DNA from: an uncultured Bacilli bacterium
Lineage (GTDB): Bacteria > Bacillota_I > Bacilli_A > RF39 > UBA660
Direction of reading: 5' to 3'
NCBI GenBank assembly: GCA_934085585.1
Contig: CAKOHI010000009.1
Location: 1 to 57,893, forward strand
Length of the DNA: 57,893 bases
The translations under genes were made by a program, and so were the position numbers. Each line of letters starts with the position of its first letter. Positions within the stretch are counted from its first letter, which is position 1. Below, one piece after another: positions 34,715-44,434 of the stretch. Below the pieces are notes generated by a model. The model searched no databases. It saw nothing but the letters and a program-made list of their open reading frames with translations, and was not told the origin of the DNA.

Positions 34715-35280
34715 TATATTTTGTTAGGAAGTAGGGTATCCAAATATTTAAGGATATCCTCTTTTTCATATTTGTTTGGAAATTTAATATATTCTAAGCA
34801 AACATTTATAACAGCACTAACATAGAATTTAGATATTATTTCTACAGGAATTTCTGTTTTTAATTTTTTATCGCTATTTCTAATGTGAGTTTCAACATCT
34901 CTATAAATTGCATCACTAGCCATATCCATAACAATACTATTATTATTTTTTTTGAGTATTGAAGAATAAACATTAATATTATTACTAATATGATCAAAAA
35001 ATATTTCAATCATTTGCATATAATATTCTTTAGCATTACTATAATTTACGTTTTCTTCTAACTTTTCAACTAAATCATTTTCCAAATCATTAATTAAGGA
35101 ATCTAGTAACTCATATTTATCTGAAAAATGATCATAAAATGTTGAACGATTCGTCAAAGACGCATTACAAATATCAGATACCTTTATTTCCTCAAAAGTT
35201 CTTTCTTTCATTAAGTTTAACAATCCTTCATATAGGTTCTTTTTTGTTTTTATTATTCTCAAATCCACTTTTTTTGCCAT
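34711..35280 (-). CDS. TetR/AcrR family regulator
   Basis: 189 residues from the ATG at 35280, with AGGTGG upstream. N-terminal helix-turn-helix (TFEEIKVSDICNASLTNRST, FYDHFSDKYELLDSLI). The rest is a helical ligand-binding domain of the TetR_C_7 type. It is divergent from the MMPL exporter gene and is the likely local repressor of it. The spacer between them contains TGTAT-N6-ATACA (35341-35356), a possible operator. Confidence 0.88.
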   Translation of the reverse strand: MAKKVDLRIIKTKKNLYEGLLNLMKERTFEEIKVSDICNASLTNRSTFYDHFSDKYELLDSLINDLENDLVEKLEENVNYSNAKEYYMQMIEIFFDHISNNINVYSSILKKNNNSIVMDMASDAIYRDVETHIRNSDKKLKTEIPVEIISKFYVSAVINVCLEYIKFPNKYEKEDILKYLDTLLPNKIY

Positions 35281-35340
35281 TTTGACCACCTACCTACATT
35301 ATATACATCAAAAACTACTTTTGTAAAGTTAAACAACGAA

Positions 35341-35356
35341 TGTATGGATAAATACA
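35341..35356. promoter_or_regulatory. Possible TetR operator
   Basis: Inverted repeat TGTAT-N6-ATACA in the 176-base divergent spacer, upstream of the exporter promoter. It is a weak, short palindrome. Confidence 0.3.
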
Positions 35357-35407
35357 GTACAATAAGCTACATTTTGTTGGATATTATACAAAAATAATAT
35401 TTTGCTT

Positions 35408-35436
35408 TTGAAATTTTAATTTATTTAGCATAGTAT
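35408..35436 (+). promoter_or_regulatory. Promoter of the MMPL exporter gene
   Basis: TTGAAA (35408), 17-base spacer, TAGTAT (35431); GGTGAG precedes the ATG. Confidence 0.55.
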
Positions 35437-35456
35437 ATATAGCGTGGTGAGAAAAA

Positions 35457-38400
35457 ATGAAAAAATTTGCAAAGTTTATAGCAAACCATAGTGTGCTTAT
35501 ATTAATAATAAATATATTGTTACTAGTACCAGCTATCTATGGATATGTAAACACGAGGATTAACTATGATATCTTAGTTTATCTTCCAGATTCAGTAGAT
35601 ACCATAAAAGGTGAAAACATTCTAACAGATGATTTTGGTCTTGGAGCTTATGCCTTTGTTATGGTAGATAGTTCTAATAACAAAAAAATATTAGATCTAG
35701 AAAAAGATATTAAAAAAATTGAAGGAGTAAACGCAGTTATTAGTATTGCAGATGCAACTGATACACTTATTCCAATTGATATGTTACCAACAACAGTGAC
35801 AGAAAAATTAAATAAAGATAATGAAACAGTTATCATGGTAACATTCGATGGCACAACTAGTGAAGATGTAACAATTGATGCCGTAAGAAACTTACGAGAA
35901 ATAGTTGGAGATGCAACAAAAGTAAGTAGCATGACAAGCATGGTAATTGATACAATGGATTTATCAAATAAAGAAATATTTGCATATGTAACAATTGCTG
36001 TTATTCTTTGCCTAGCTGTATTATTTATTGCAACAGATTCTTATGTAATACCATTTTTCCTACTTGGTAATATTGGATTTGCTATAATTTACAACATGGG
36101 GTCAAATATATTTTTAGGACAAATTTCTTATATAACTCAAGCTATAACAGCCGTTTTACAACTTGGGGTCACAATGGACTTTTCAATATTCTTATATCAT
36201 AAGTATGAACAAGCAAAACTAGATAATCCTAAAATGTCTAAACGTGATGCTATGTCTAATGCAATCGTTGCAACATTCCAATCAGTATTAGGATCATCCC
36301 TTACAACATTCGCTGGTTTCTTAGCCCTATGTACAATGGATCTAACCCTTGGTACTGATATTGGTATTGTTATGGCTAAAGGAGTTTTATGGGGCTTAAT
36401 TTGTGTTCTTACTCTATTCCCAGCACTTTTAATGGTGGGTGATAAATTAATAGATAAAACAAAACACAAGGTATTGCTTCCTGAATTTAAAAAATTACAA
36501 GAATTTTCAACAAAACATTATAAAGGTATAATCGCAGCATTCTTAATTTTATTAATTCCAGCTTATTATGGTAATAAAAATTATGATGTGTATTATAAAC
36601 TAGATGAATCTTTACCAAAAAATTTAGCATTCAATGTTGCAAATTCTAAGTTAGCAGATAAATTTAATATTGTTTCTCCGGAAATTATATTACTTGACAA
36701 AAATGTTAAGACAAATGATGTTAAAGAACTTGTAAACAAACTAGAAAGTATTGAAGGTATTGATTTAGTTTTAGCCCCATCAACATTTATAGATCCATCA
36801 ATGGCAATGTTACTTCCAAGTGACTTAAGTAAAATACTAGATAATGATAAATATCAACTTATCATTGTAAACTCAACATATGAAATTGCCTCCGATGAAC
36901 TAGCAAATCAAATTGAAAAAATTGAAACTTTAGTTAAATCTTATGATAAGTCAAGTATCATTGCAGGTGAGGGACCACTTATGAATGACTTAGTTACAAT
37001 TGCTGACCATGACTTTAGAATGGTTAACTACACCTCAATAATTGTAATATTTATAATAATGGTTCTAGTATTAAAACAAATTAATTTACCAATAGTTTTA
37101 ATACTTACAATAGAGTTTGCAATATTCTGCAATATGTCCGTAGCATTTTACACAAATACAACACTTCCATTTATAGCATCTATCGTCGTAGGTACTATTC
37201 AACTTGGTGCAACAATTGACTATGCAATTTTAATGTCAACAAAATATATGGAAGAAAGACAAACGATTAAAGATAAAAAAGAAGCAATGTTAAAAACATT
37301 AAGTTTAACAGTTCCATCAATTATAACATCAGCATTATGCTTCTTTGCTGCAACATTCGGAGTTGCTGCTTATACAAAAATAGATATGATAGGTAGCATA
37401 TGTGAACTTTTATCTCGAGGAGCCGTTATATCAATGCTTGTAGTTATATTAATATTACCATCACTATTAATGGTATGTGATAAATTTATTATTAAAAATA
37501 AGAAAGAAGGAAAAAATATGAAAAATCTAAAAACAGTAGCAACCGTTCTTACAATAAGTGCTTTATCTCTAATTCCATTCGGTGTTAATGCATCAAAAAC
37601 TGAAAGTATTTACACAAATATGGATTATGAAGGAACAATAATAAAGACTACCGTTAGTAATCATCTAGAAAATGATAAAGATGGAGAAATTAAAGACAAT
37701 TCTATCTTAACAAACATTCTAAATGTAAATGGTAGTGAAGACTTTACATTAGATAACAACATTGTCACCTGGTATGCAAAAGGTAAAGACATATTTTACA
37801 CTGGAACAACTAAAAAAGAACAACCATTAAATATTGTTACAAAGTATTATCTAGATGGAAAAGAAACCAAAGCAACTGATATGATTGGTAAAAGTGGTAA
37901 AGTTAAAATAGAACTATCCATACTTAACAACTCTTTACTACGTACCAACAATACATTTACACCATATGTTGTAGCTCTCGGAGCTATGATGGATAGTGAT
38001 ACAAACACAAATATAAGTATTACAAATGGTAAAGTAACAGACACAGGTACTCGTAGTGTTTTACTAGCAATTAGTGCCCCAGGTCTTTATGAATATACAA
38101 ACATAAATGAATTTAAAAATTTAAATAAAGTAACAATTACATATACTACAACTGATTTTGAAATAAATGATATTTATATGGTAGCTTCTCCAAAGATTTT
38201 ATCAGAATTAGATCTAGGAATATTTGATAAATTAGATTCTATTACATCATCAATTTCCACTCTAGGAGAAAAAATGAATGAACTAGAATCTGGTACAAAA
38301 AATTTAGCGGATGGAACAAAAGCATTACTTACAAATTCAAGTGTATTTAATGAAAAACTATCAACTGCAGCTTCATCTTTAGAAAAAATATCAAATGGCA

Positions 38401-39113
38401 CAGTCAAATTAGTAGATGGTGTTGATGAAATGCTTACTACTTTAACAGCTGCTAAAACAATGATGGAAGATAAAGATATCAATGGATCTCTTGCTAACTT
38501 AAAAGTTTTAAAAGCAACAAATGAAACAACTATTACTAAATTAACTAATCCACAAGTTGAAGCAGCTTATGAATTATACAAAATGAAACCAACAGAAACT
38601 GAAACAGAAATGATTGCAAGAATTAAAGAACTTAATCCAAATTTAACCCAAGAACAAGAACAAGAATTAAAAACAGTTAAATCAACCCGTGAATTAAAAT
38701 TATTACTTGAATCAAATAATGAAGCTGTAAAAGAAATGATTACAAATCTAGAAGATTTAAATATTTTACTTGATACTTTAACAACAAAACTAGAAGAAGT
38801 TAAAGAAATGCAAGGAAAAGTAACATTATTAAATGCAAGTCTAAATGAATTAAGCACTGGTTTAAATAAGTTAGCACAAGCATCAACAGAAATAAATAAA
38901 GGTATAAGTAACCTAAATACTGGAGCAACAAAAATATCTTTAGGAACAACACAATTAAATGAACAAGGCATTAAAACACTAGTTAATTACTCAAATAGAA
39001 TAATTACTTATGGAAATAAATTTGAAAGCATTGTTAATTTATCAAAATCTTATAAAGGATTTGCATCAAATAATGCTGATAACACATTATTTGTATATAA
39101 ACTTAGCAAATAA
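35457..39113 (+). CDS. MMPL/RND-family exporter fused to a large secreted domain
   Basis: 1218 residues. Two six-helix MMPL halves (about 1-340 and 350-680), each with an outside loop after its first helix and signature helices (QAITAVLQLGVTMDFSIFLY; IVVGTIQLGATIDYAILMST). At residue 688 an internal MKNLKTVATVLTISALSLIP looks like a fresh signal peptide. An outside domain follows, and then a coiled coil (about 930-1165) with SGTKNLADGTKALL and NKGISNLNTGATKISLGTTQ repeats, as in YhgE/Pip proteins. The transporter probably moves lipids or hydrophobic molecules. An A-rich GAAGG lies before the internal ATG (37518), so a second, shorter product is possible. Divergent TetR regulator. Confidence 0.88.
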   Translation: MKKFAKFIANHSVLILIINILLLVPAIYGYVNTRINYDILVYLPDSVDTIKGENILTDDFGLGAYAFVMVDSSNNKKILDLEKDIKKIEGVNAVISIADATDTLIPIDMLPTTVTEKLNKDNETVIMVTFDGTTSEDVTIDAVRNLREIVGDATKVSSMTSMVIDTMDLSNKEIFAYVTIAVILCLAVLFIATDSYVIPFFLLGNIGFAIIYNMGSNIFLGQISYITQAITAVLQLGVTMDFSIFLYHKYEQAKLDNPKMSKRDAMSNAIVATFQSVLGSSLTTFAGFLALCTMDLTLGTDIGIVMAKGVLWGLICVLTLFPALLMVGDKLIDKTKHKVLLPEFKKLQEFSTKHYKGIIAAFLILLIPAYYGNKNYDVYYKLDESLPKNLAFNVANSKLADKFNIVSPEIILLDKNVKTNDVKELVNKLESIEGIDLVLAPSTFIDPSMAMLLPSDLSKILDNDKYQLIIVNSTYEIASDELANQIEKIETLVKSYDKSSIIAGEGPLMNDLVTIADHDFRMVNYTSIIVIFIIMVLVLKQINLPIVLILTIEFAIFCNMSVAFYTNTTLPFIASIVVGTIQLGATIDYAILMSTKYMEERQTIKDKKEAMLKTLSLTVPSIITSALCFFAATFGVAAYTKIDMIGSICELLSRGAVISMLVVILILPSLLMVCDKFIIKNKKEGKNMKNLKTVATVLTISALSLIPFGVNASKTESIYTNMDYEGTIIKTTVSNHLENDKDGEIKDNSILTNILNVNGSEDFTLDNNIVTWYAKGKDIFYTGTTKKEQPLNIVTKYYLDGKETKATDMIGKSGKVKIELSILNNSLLRTNNTFTPYVVALGAMMDSDTNTNISITNGKVTDTGTRSVLLAISAPGLYEYTNINEFKNLNKVTITYTTTDFEINDIYMVASPKILSELDLGIFDKLDSITSSISTLGEKMNELESGTKNLADGTKALLTNSSVFNEKLSTAASSLEKISNGTVKLVDGVDEMLTTLTAAKTMMEDKDINGSLANLKVLKATNETTITKLTNPQVEAAYELYKMKPTETETEMIARIKELNPNLTQEQEQELKTVKSTRELKLLLESNNEAVKEMITNLEDLNILLDTLTTKLEEVKEMQGKVTLLNASLNELSTGLNKLAQASTEINKGISNLNTGATKISLGTTQLNEQGIKTLVNYSNRIITYGNKFESIVNLSKSYKGFASNNADNTLFVYKLSK

Positions 39114-39115
39114 CG

Positions 39116-39143
39116 AAAAAGTCCGAAATAAATCGGATTTTTT
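39116..39143 (+). terminator. Terminator of the exporter gene
   Basis: TCCGA pairs with TCGGA with extended A/T pairing and a T run. Confidence 0.7.
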
Positions 39144-39244
39144 AGAAGATGGAATATATGTTGTATCAATTGGCACACTTAAAGACTAATATAATATTAG
39201 GGACACTATTTATTATATAAAACTTGAATAAATAATAGCAAACT

Positions 39245-39276
39245 AAAAATCTGGTAACATTCCAGATTTTATTTTT
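39245..39276 (-). terminator. Terminator of the DMT transporter gene
   Basis: AAAATCTGG pairs with CCAGATTTT; it overlaps the stop codon of the minus-strand gene and has T tails on both strands. Confidence 0.75.
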
Positions 39277-40138
39277 CGTTATCATTAATTGTAAAATACA
39301 TTCCGATAATCATAAATATTAAACCAATCACAAATAAAATATTTACATTTTCTTTGAAAATAAAAAGGGAAAGAGCTGTACTAAAAATTGGGCTTAGTGA
39401 AAAAATAATTGATGTCTTACTTGCTCCGATATATTTAGTACTATAAGCAAAACATAAAATACTAATACCGTAAGTAAAAAATCCAATGATAGGTAAATAC
39501 CAATAATTAATTATTATTGATAAAATATTATTATTAAAACATATGAATATCAAATTAAATAATGCTACAAAAAAACATTTATAAAAAACGAGCAACAAAG
39601 GATTATTTTCACTAACTTTAGCAGTTAAATTATTTTCAAGCCCCCATAAAAATGAAGCTCCGATTACCAATAAAACTGCTAAAGAAAAATAATATTTAGA
39701 ATGAGGATCAATCGATAATGCAATGCCCCCCAAAGTAACAGCTATTAAAGAAATAATCATATTTTTATTTACCTTGTTTTTAAATATTAAATAAGATGCC
39801 ATAATTGTAGAAGCAATTTCAAAAATACTTAATAATGACACTGTACTAGCATTCAAGTATTTAAGAGAACTAACAATTAATAAAGCAGCCAAAACATCAC
39901 AAATAATAACCCCACTTATAAAAGGAATCTCTTCTTTTTTAGGCTTAAAAGATCTTTCATTTTTCTTAAAAAGTATTATAAAAAACATTCCTAATGCACT
40001 TCCTAAATATAATAAAAATAAAAGGGCAGTGGATGATAAATCATCTAAAAAAAATTTTGCAACAGGAACATTTAAACTATATAAAAATGCCGATAAAAAA
40101 GAAAGCACAAAGCCTTTATAATAATTTCCTTTTTGCAT
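39269..40138 (-). CDS. DMT-superfamily (EamA) transporter
   Basis: 289 residues, about ten membrane helices in two EamA repeats. First repeat: FLSAFLYSLNVPVAKFFLDD to SLLSIFEIASTIMASYLIF. Second repeat: LLVIGASFLWGLENNLTAKV to GASKTSIIFSLSPIFSTALS. Typical of metabolite or drug exporters; the substrate cannot be predicted. TGGTGG precedes the ATG. A gap of 34 bases separates it from the upstream methyltransferase gene, so it is probably read in the same message. Confidence 0.9.
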   Translation of the reverse strand: MQKGNYYKGFVLSFLSAFLYSLNVPVAKFFLDDLSSTALLFLLYLGSALGMFFIILFKKNERSFKPKKEEIPFISGVIICDVLAALLIVSSLKYLNASTVSLLSIFEIASTIMASYLIFKNKVNKNMIISLIAVTLGGIALSIDPHSKYYFSLAVLLVIGASFLWGLENNLTAKVSENNPLLLVFYKCFFVALFNLIFICFNNNILSIIINYWYLPIIGFFTYGISILCFAYSTKYIGASKTSIIFSLSPIFSTALSLFIFKENVNILFVIGLIFMIIGMYFTINDNEK

Positions 40139-40172
40139 GTAACCACCAACTTACATATCTAGTTTAACATAA

Positions 40173-40922
40173 CTACTTACTAATAACAACTAAATACGGA
40201 GCATCCCCATTTGATGTATTTCTATAAATTTTATAATTCTTATTATTTTTATCTAAATATTTTAAGACATACTCAGCTTCTAATTTTCCTTCTGGATGTG
40301 GATAAAATACAATTAGAATTAATCCATCATTACTTAACATACTAAAACTATTTTTGACAGCATCCAAAGTAGTTTTATGATTCGTCGTAATATTTTTATT
40401 TCCACAAGGAAGATAACCTAAATTAAATAAAATAAGTTTAATGTTATTTTTATATTCTTTCAAAACATCATTTATTTTATCATGACTAGTATTAAAAAGC
40501 TCATAATTTAAAACATTGTTTTTTATTAATAACTCTTTAGTATTTTTTATAGCAGTATCTTGAATATCAAATCCAAATACTTTCTTAGAAAGATTAGCTA
40601 AAAACAAAGTATCATTTCCATTACCAATAGTCATATCAACTACATACTCATTATCAGTAATATTTTCATTACATATTTTCTTAACCATATTTAAAATACT
40701 TCTATTAAATCCCTGATATGTACCACGCTTTAAAAATTCATTATCAATTTTCTCTTTATAATTACATCTAATCGCTACGTTACTTTTAACATTTTCTAAA
40801 ACATCACATAGAGAAGAAATGTTTATATTATTCCCATAAATATTAACTATTTTAACACCTTTAGGTAAATTAATAATTTTTTCTTCAAAATCTTTATCAT
40901 TAAAATCTAAATCTAATATCAT
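40173..40922 (-). CDS. MnmM/YtqB-type SAM methyltransferase with N-terminal extension
   Basis: 249 residues. The C-terminal ~180 match YtqB (now MnmM, the tRNA 5-aminomethyl-2-thiouridine methyltransferase): VVDMTIGNGNDTLFLANL, GFDIQDTAI, LILFNLGYLPCGNKNITTNH, LIVFYPHPEGKLEAEYVL. The first ~65 residues are extra and have no family that I recognise. The family normally has YPGHPEG; the glycine is missing here. It should finish mnm5s2U34 in tRNAs. Confidence 0.8.
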   Translation of the reverse strand: MILDLDFNDKDFEEKIINLPKGVKIVNIYGNNINISSLCDVLENVKSNVAIRCNYKEKIDNEFLKRGTYQGFNRSILNMVKKICNENITDNEYVVDMTIGNGNDTLFLANLSKKVFGFDIQDTAIKNTKELLIKNNVLNYELFNTSHDKINDVLKEYKNNIKLILFNLGYLPCGNKNITTNHKTTLDAVKNSFSMLSNDGLILIVFYPHPEGKLEAEYVLKYLDKNNKNYKIYRNTSNGDAPYLVVISK

Positions 40923-40951
40923 AAATAATCACGCTCTAAAAAATTATAACA

Positions 40952-41182
40952 CTATTTAGCATCTACATTCATTAATTTTTCTATTTCTTTATTTAATTCA
41001 TTAATTCTTTTTTCATTTTGTCTAATTAATTCTATATTATCTTTTGTCTCATCTTGTAACATCTTACACCATTTATCATAATTTATTTCATCATTATCAT
41101 TCTTACACATATAAATAAAAGCTAAAATATTTATAGCTATAAGAATAACAATAATAATTATTTTTAATACCACACATATCAC
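40952..41182 (-). CDS. Small membrane protein with coiled-coil tail
   Basis: 76 residues. One helix (about 5-25) is followed by a charged heptad-like tail (QDETKDNIELIRQNEKRINE). Start GTG at 41182 forms a GTGA overlap with the stop of the upstream gene, implying coupled translation. Function unknown. Confidence 0.6.
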   Translation of the reverse strand: MICVVLKIIIIVILIAINILAFIYMCKNDNDEINYDKWCKMLQDETKDNIELIRQNEKRINELNKEIEKLMNVDAK

Positions 41183-41403
41183 TTCCTAAAACTCTTTTTA
41201 AAAAATAAATTAATTTGTTTTCTTAATACCATTTTCTTTTGTAATTTAATAATTTTTCTATGTTTTTCTAAATCTGTATCATAATATATATCAAATCCAC
41301 GATATTTTGTATGTTCTTTATCACTATATTCATTTGCTACAAGTATAAAAATTATTGAAAGAACAACAATTAATATGAAAAAAATAAGTAACCCATATTT
41401 CAT
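41179..41403 (-). CDS. Small membrane protein
   Basis: 74 residues, starting at the ATG at 41403, eight bases after AGGAGG; the ATG at 41412 is too close. One N-terminal helix (LLIFFILIVVLSIIFILV), then a basic tail (KHRKIIKLQKKMVLRKQINL). It is paired with the next small membrane protein by a 4-base overlap. Function unknown. Confidence 0.6.
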   Translation of the reverse strand: MKYGLLIFFILIVVLSIIFILVANEYSDKEHTKYRGFDIYYDTDLEKHRKIIKLQKKMVLRKQINLFFKKSFRK

Positions 41404-41650
41404 AAACGACATCCTCCTTTTTTAGGCACCCTACGATTATAACAAAATATTATTTTTTAGACAATAAAAAAATTAACATAAAATACCTAGTTTACAAAAT
41501 ATTTTTTAAGTCTCTTATTTTTAGCAAAATCAATGTGTAAAGTAATAAATTTAAGCTTTCTATCTAGCCATATATTATCATAAAATCAAGATTTTTTCAA
41601 GACTTGCATTAATCATAATAATGTAGTATTAAGTATATGAAGGTGATTTT

Positions 41651-42826
41651 ATGTACTTTTTAGAATATTTAAAAACAGAAAAAAAACAACTTTTAGAACT
41701 AAACAAAAATATAACTAAAGATATTATTTTAACAAAAGAAAATGTTTTAGAACTTACAATAAGTATTAGCGAATCAAAATTAATAAACAATTCCAATCTT
41801 TATTTACTAGGTTTATATTTAAAGAACAAAGATATTTTTACTTCAATTAAAGAATTAACCAACCACAATTTATTACCTCTTTACAATAAATCAAAAGAAT
41901 ATTTAATTTCTTTAGTTAATAAAACTAAACTTTTTTACAATACCATCTTTAAAAACAATATTCTAAATATAAATAATTATTTTTATAATATAACCATTAA
42001 TGAAGGCCTAACATCTTTTTTTAAAAACTACAACACCTCATATGAAACTGACAATCATTTAATAAATCTAGATTATAACCCTTATTTAAAGATAACTAAC
42101 CTTTATGGAATAGAGTATATATCAAAAGTTTTAGAATATTTAAATTACGAAAACGCTTTTTGTAGTAAATTTAAGTACGACAAGTGTTTAACTCATTATT
42201 AAAATACACCAATAAATTTGTTTGAAGCAGTGTTTAAAACGTCGCTATGTGTAGACACCATTGATAAAGACCCTTATTTTCTAGACATAACAAAAGAAGA
42301 TATTCCTTCATTATATAAAGTAACAAAAAAAGACTTATATAAATCATATAATAATTTAAAAACAAGACTTAATCTTTCTAAAAACATTAATAATTATCTT
42401 GATAAAAGTATTGATTATATTATAAATGTTATTTTAATTGCCATAAAAAACAATACGTTAGAAAATTTATTTAATCTAAATAACAACAAAGAAATATATT
42501 ATTATACATTACCAAAAGTATCCAATGAAACATTTATAAAATTAAAAGGTAATTTATCAACAAAAATTTTCTTAAATACTAAACTATCATTTTACGATTT
42601 TATAGAATTACTACAAATATCTAATTTAACTAATAAAGAGTTATTTACTATTTTTAATAACTTAACAATTATTGACTTAATGGCTATGAAAAAATATTTA
42701 TGTTTAAGTGATACTTATATAAAGGATGAATTAGACAGATATACTTATACTAAAGATAAGCATATTCAAAAAATAATAAATGACAATTACATTAATATCG
42801 TCATTCAAGAAAAATATGTAGTATAA
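41651..42826 (+). pseudogene. DUF6179-like gene interrupted by an in-frame TAA
   Basis: A good RBS (AAGGTGAT) and ATG at 41651 open a frame of 183 codons ending TAA at 42200; the same frame continues without a gap to 42824 (another 207 codons). The sense flanks (NLYGIEYISKVLEYLNYENA before, TPINLFEAVFKTSLC after) read as one conserved helical protein of about 391 residues, recalling the DUF6179 family. No RBS precedes the second half (its only early start is TTG at 42218). A single nonsense change is the simplest reading. Function of the family unknown; the family match is from memory. Confidence 0.6.
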
Positions 42827-42906
42827 TATTAAACCAATTTGCTTCCTTTTACTACAAGTCTTTTTTTATCTGATTGATAGATTACACCAAAAAAGGAAAT
42901 TCCATA

Positions 42907-43695
42907 TTAGAACTCCCTAATTAACTTTTTCTCAAGTAAAGTAATAATTTTATATAGCAAGAAAGAAATAATTAAAAGGATTAAAATACCAGCCATAACG
43001 AGGCTTAAATTAAATACCTGTGTTCCATAAATAATTAGATAACCAATACCAGCACGACTTACAAGAAATTCTCCCATGATTACACCTATTAAACTCATAG
43101 ATATACACAATTTCATACTAGAAATTATTGTATTATAAGAACTAGGTATAATAAGTTTAAAAAGTATTTGTCTTTTATTTGCTCCGAATGATTTAATTAG
43201 TTTTAATTTTTCCTTATCAACATTTATAAAACCATTATATATAGTAATGATACTTATAATTAAATTAATAAGCAATGCCATTACAATAACACTTTTCATA
43301 TTAGCACCTGCAATTATAATAATTAAAGGTCCCAGAGCAACTTTAGGTAAAGAATTAATCATAGTTAAAAATGGATCCATAATACTTGATAACATTGGAA
43401 ATTCATAAAGAATAATAGCGATGATAAAACCTAGAACAATTCCTAAAATAAATGCAATTAAAACTTCTTCTAAAGTAACAAAAATATGATTGAATAAATT
43501 ATTTTGTATACCTAAATTAATAATTGTATTAATAATCTTACTAGGTTTTGAAAAGACAAAACTATTTATTATATTTTTATTTGCTAAATATTCCCAAATT
43601 CCAAAGAAAGCTACAACAATTAGTATTTGTGAAATAACCACAATTAATTTTCTTACTCTTATACTTTTTAAAAATTTCTTTTGTTCATTAGACAT
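42907..43695 (-). CDS. ABC transporter permease (SsuC/TauC type)
   Basis: 262 residues, six helices. BPD_transp_1 signature with the EAA-like loop SFGANKRQILFKLIIPSSYN and PLIIIIAGANMKSVIV. It forms the membrane channel of an importer for aliphatic sulfonates, taurine, nitrate or a thiamine/pyrimidine precursor. The start overlaps the ATPase gene by 8 bases; last gene of a three-gene operon. Confidence 0.88.
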   Translation of the reverse strand: MSNEQKKFLKSIRVRKLIVVISQILIVVAFFGIWEYLANKNIINSFVFSKPSKIINTIINLGIQNNLFNHIFVTLEEVLIAFILGIVLGFIIAIILYEFPMLSSIMDPFLTMINSLPKVALGPLIIIIAGANMKSVIVMALLINLIISIITIYNGFINVDKEKLKLIKSFGANKRQILFKLIIPSSYNTIISSMKLCISMSLIGVIMGEFLVSRAGIGYLIIYGTQVFNLSLVMAGILILLIISFLLYKIITLLEKKLIREF

Positions 43696-44434
43696 TTTTA
43701 TCTAAATCCTTCCAAAGTAAGTCGTAGTAGTAACCAAATTCTTTTGCTTTTCGGTTATTTGTGGGTGTGGATTTATTAGTTAAATTAATTTCATAAACAC
43801 TTTTAATTTTTGCTGGTCTTTTAGATAAAACAATAACTCTATCAGCAACACTAATTGCTTCTGCTAAATCATGAGTTATCATAATAACTGATTTTTTTTC
43901 TAGTTTTATAATCTTTAAAACATCATCACTTACAGATAATCTTGAAACATAATCCAAAGCTGAAAATGGTTCATCAAGCATCAAAATATCTGGCTTTAAT
44001 GCAAGGGTCCTAATAAGTGCCACTCTTTGTCTCATGCCTCCGGATAACTCATGAGGATATTTTTCTAAAAAATCCCCAAGACCATATTTAATAAGTAAAC
44101 TTTTAACAAATTTTATATTTTCTTTAGTTTTTATTTTTTTAATATCTAAACCTAAACAAGCATTATCTAAAATATTTAACCAAGGAAATAGGGCATCTTC
44201 TTGAAGCATATACCCAATTGTACACCCATCTTTAATTTTTATTTCCCCACAAGTTTTAGTATCAAGTCCTGCCAAAATATTTAAAAGTGTAGATTTTCCA
44301 CAACCACTTGAACCAACAATACAAAGTACTTCCTCATTATCTAAAGCAAAAGAAATATTATCTATTGCTTTTATTTCTCCTTTTATAGTTTGATAATTTT
44401 TACTCAAATTTTTAATTTCAAGTATTTTATTCAT
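43688..44434 (-). CDS. ABC transporter ATP-binding protein (SsuB/TauB type)
   Basis: 248 residues. Walker A GSSGCGKST, Q-loop MLQEDALFPW, signature LSGGMRQRV, Walker B LMLDEPFSALD, and H-loop MITHDLAEA. The LFPWLNILDN segment is typical of the nitrate/sulfonate/taurine group. It energises the importer formed by its two neighbours. Confidence 0.93.
   Translation of the reverse strand: MNKILEIKNLSKNYQTIKGEIKAIDNISFALDNEEVLCIVGSSGCGKSTLLNILAGLDTKTCGEIKIKDGCTIGYMLQEDALFPWLNILDNACLGLDIKKIKTKENIKFVKSLLIKYGLGDFLEKYPHELSGGMRQRVALIRTLALKPDILMLDEPFSALDYVSRLSVSDDVLKIIKLEKKSVIMITHDLAEAISVADRVIVLSKRPAKIKSVYEINLTNKSTPTNNRKAKEFGYYYDLLWKDLDKNV

Noticed and set aside
42218..42826. Second half of the DUF6179-like gene as an independent gene from TTG
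   Set aside because: No ribosome-binding site; same frame as the first half, separated only by one stop codon.
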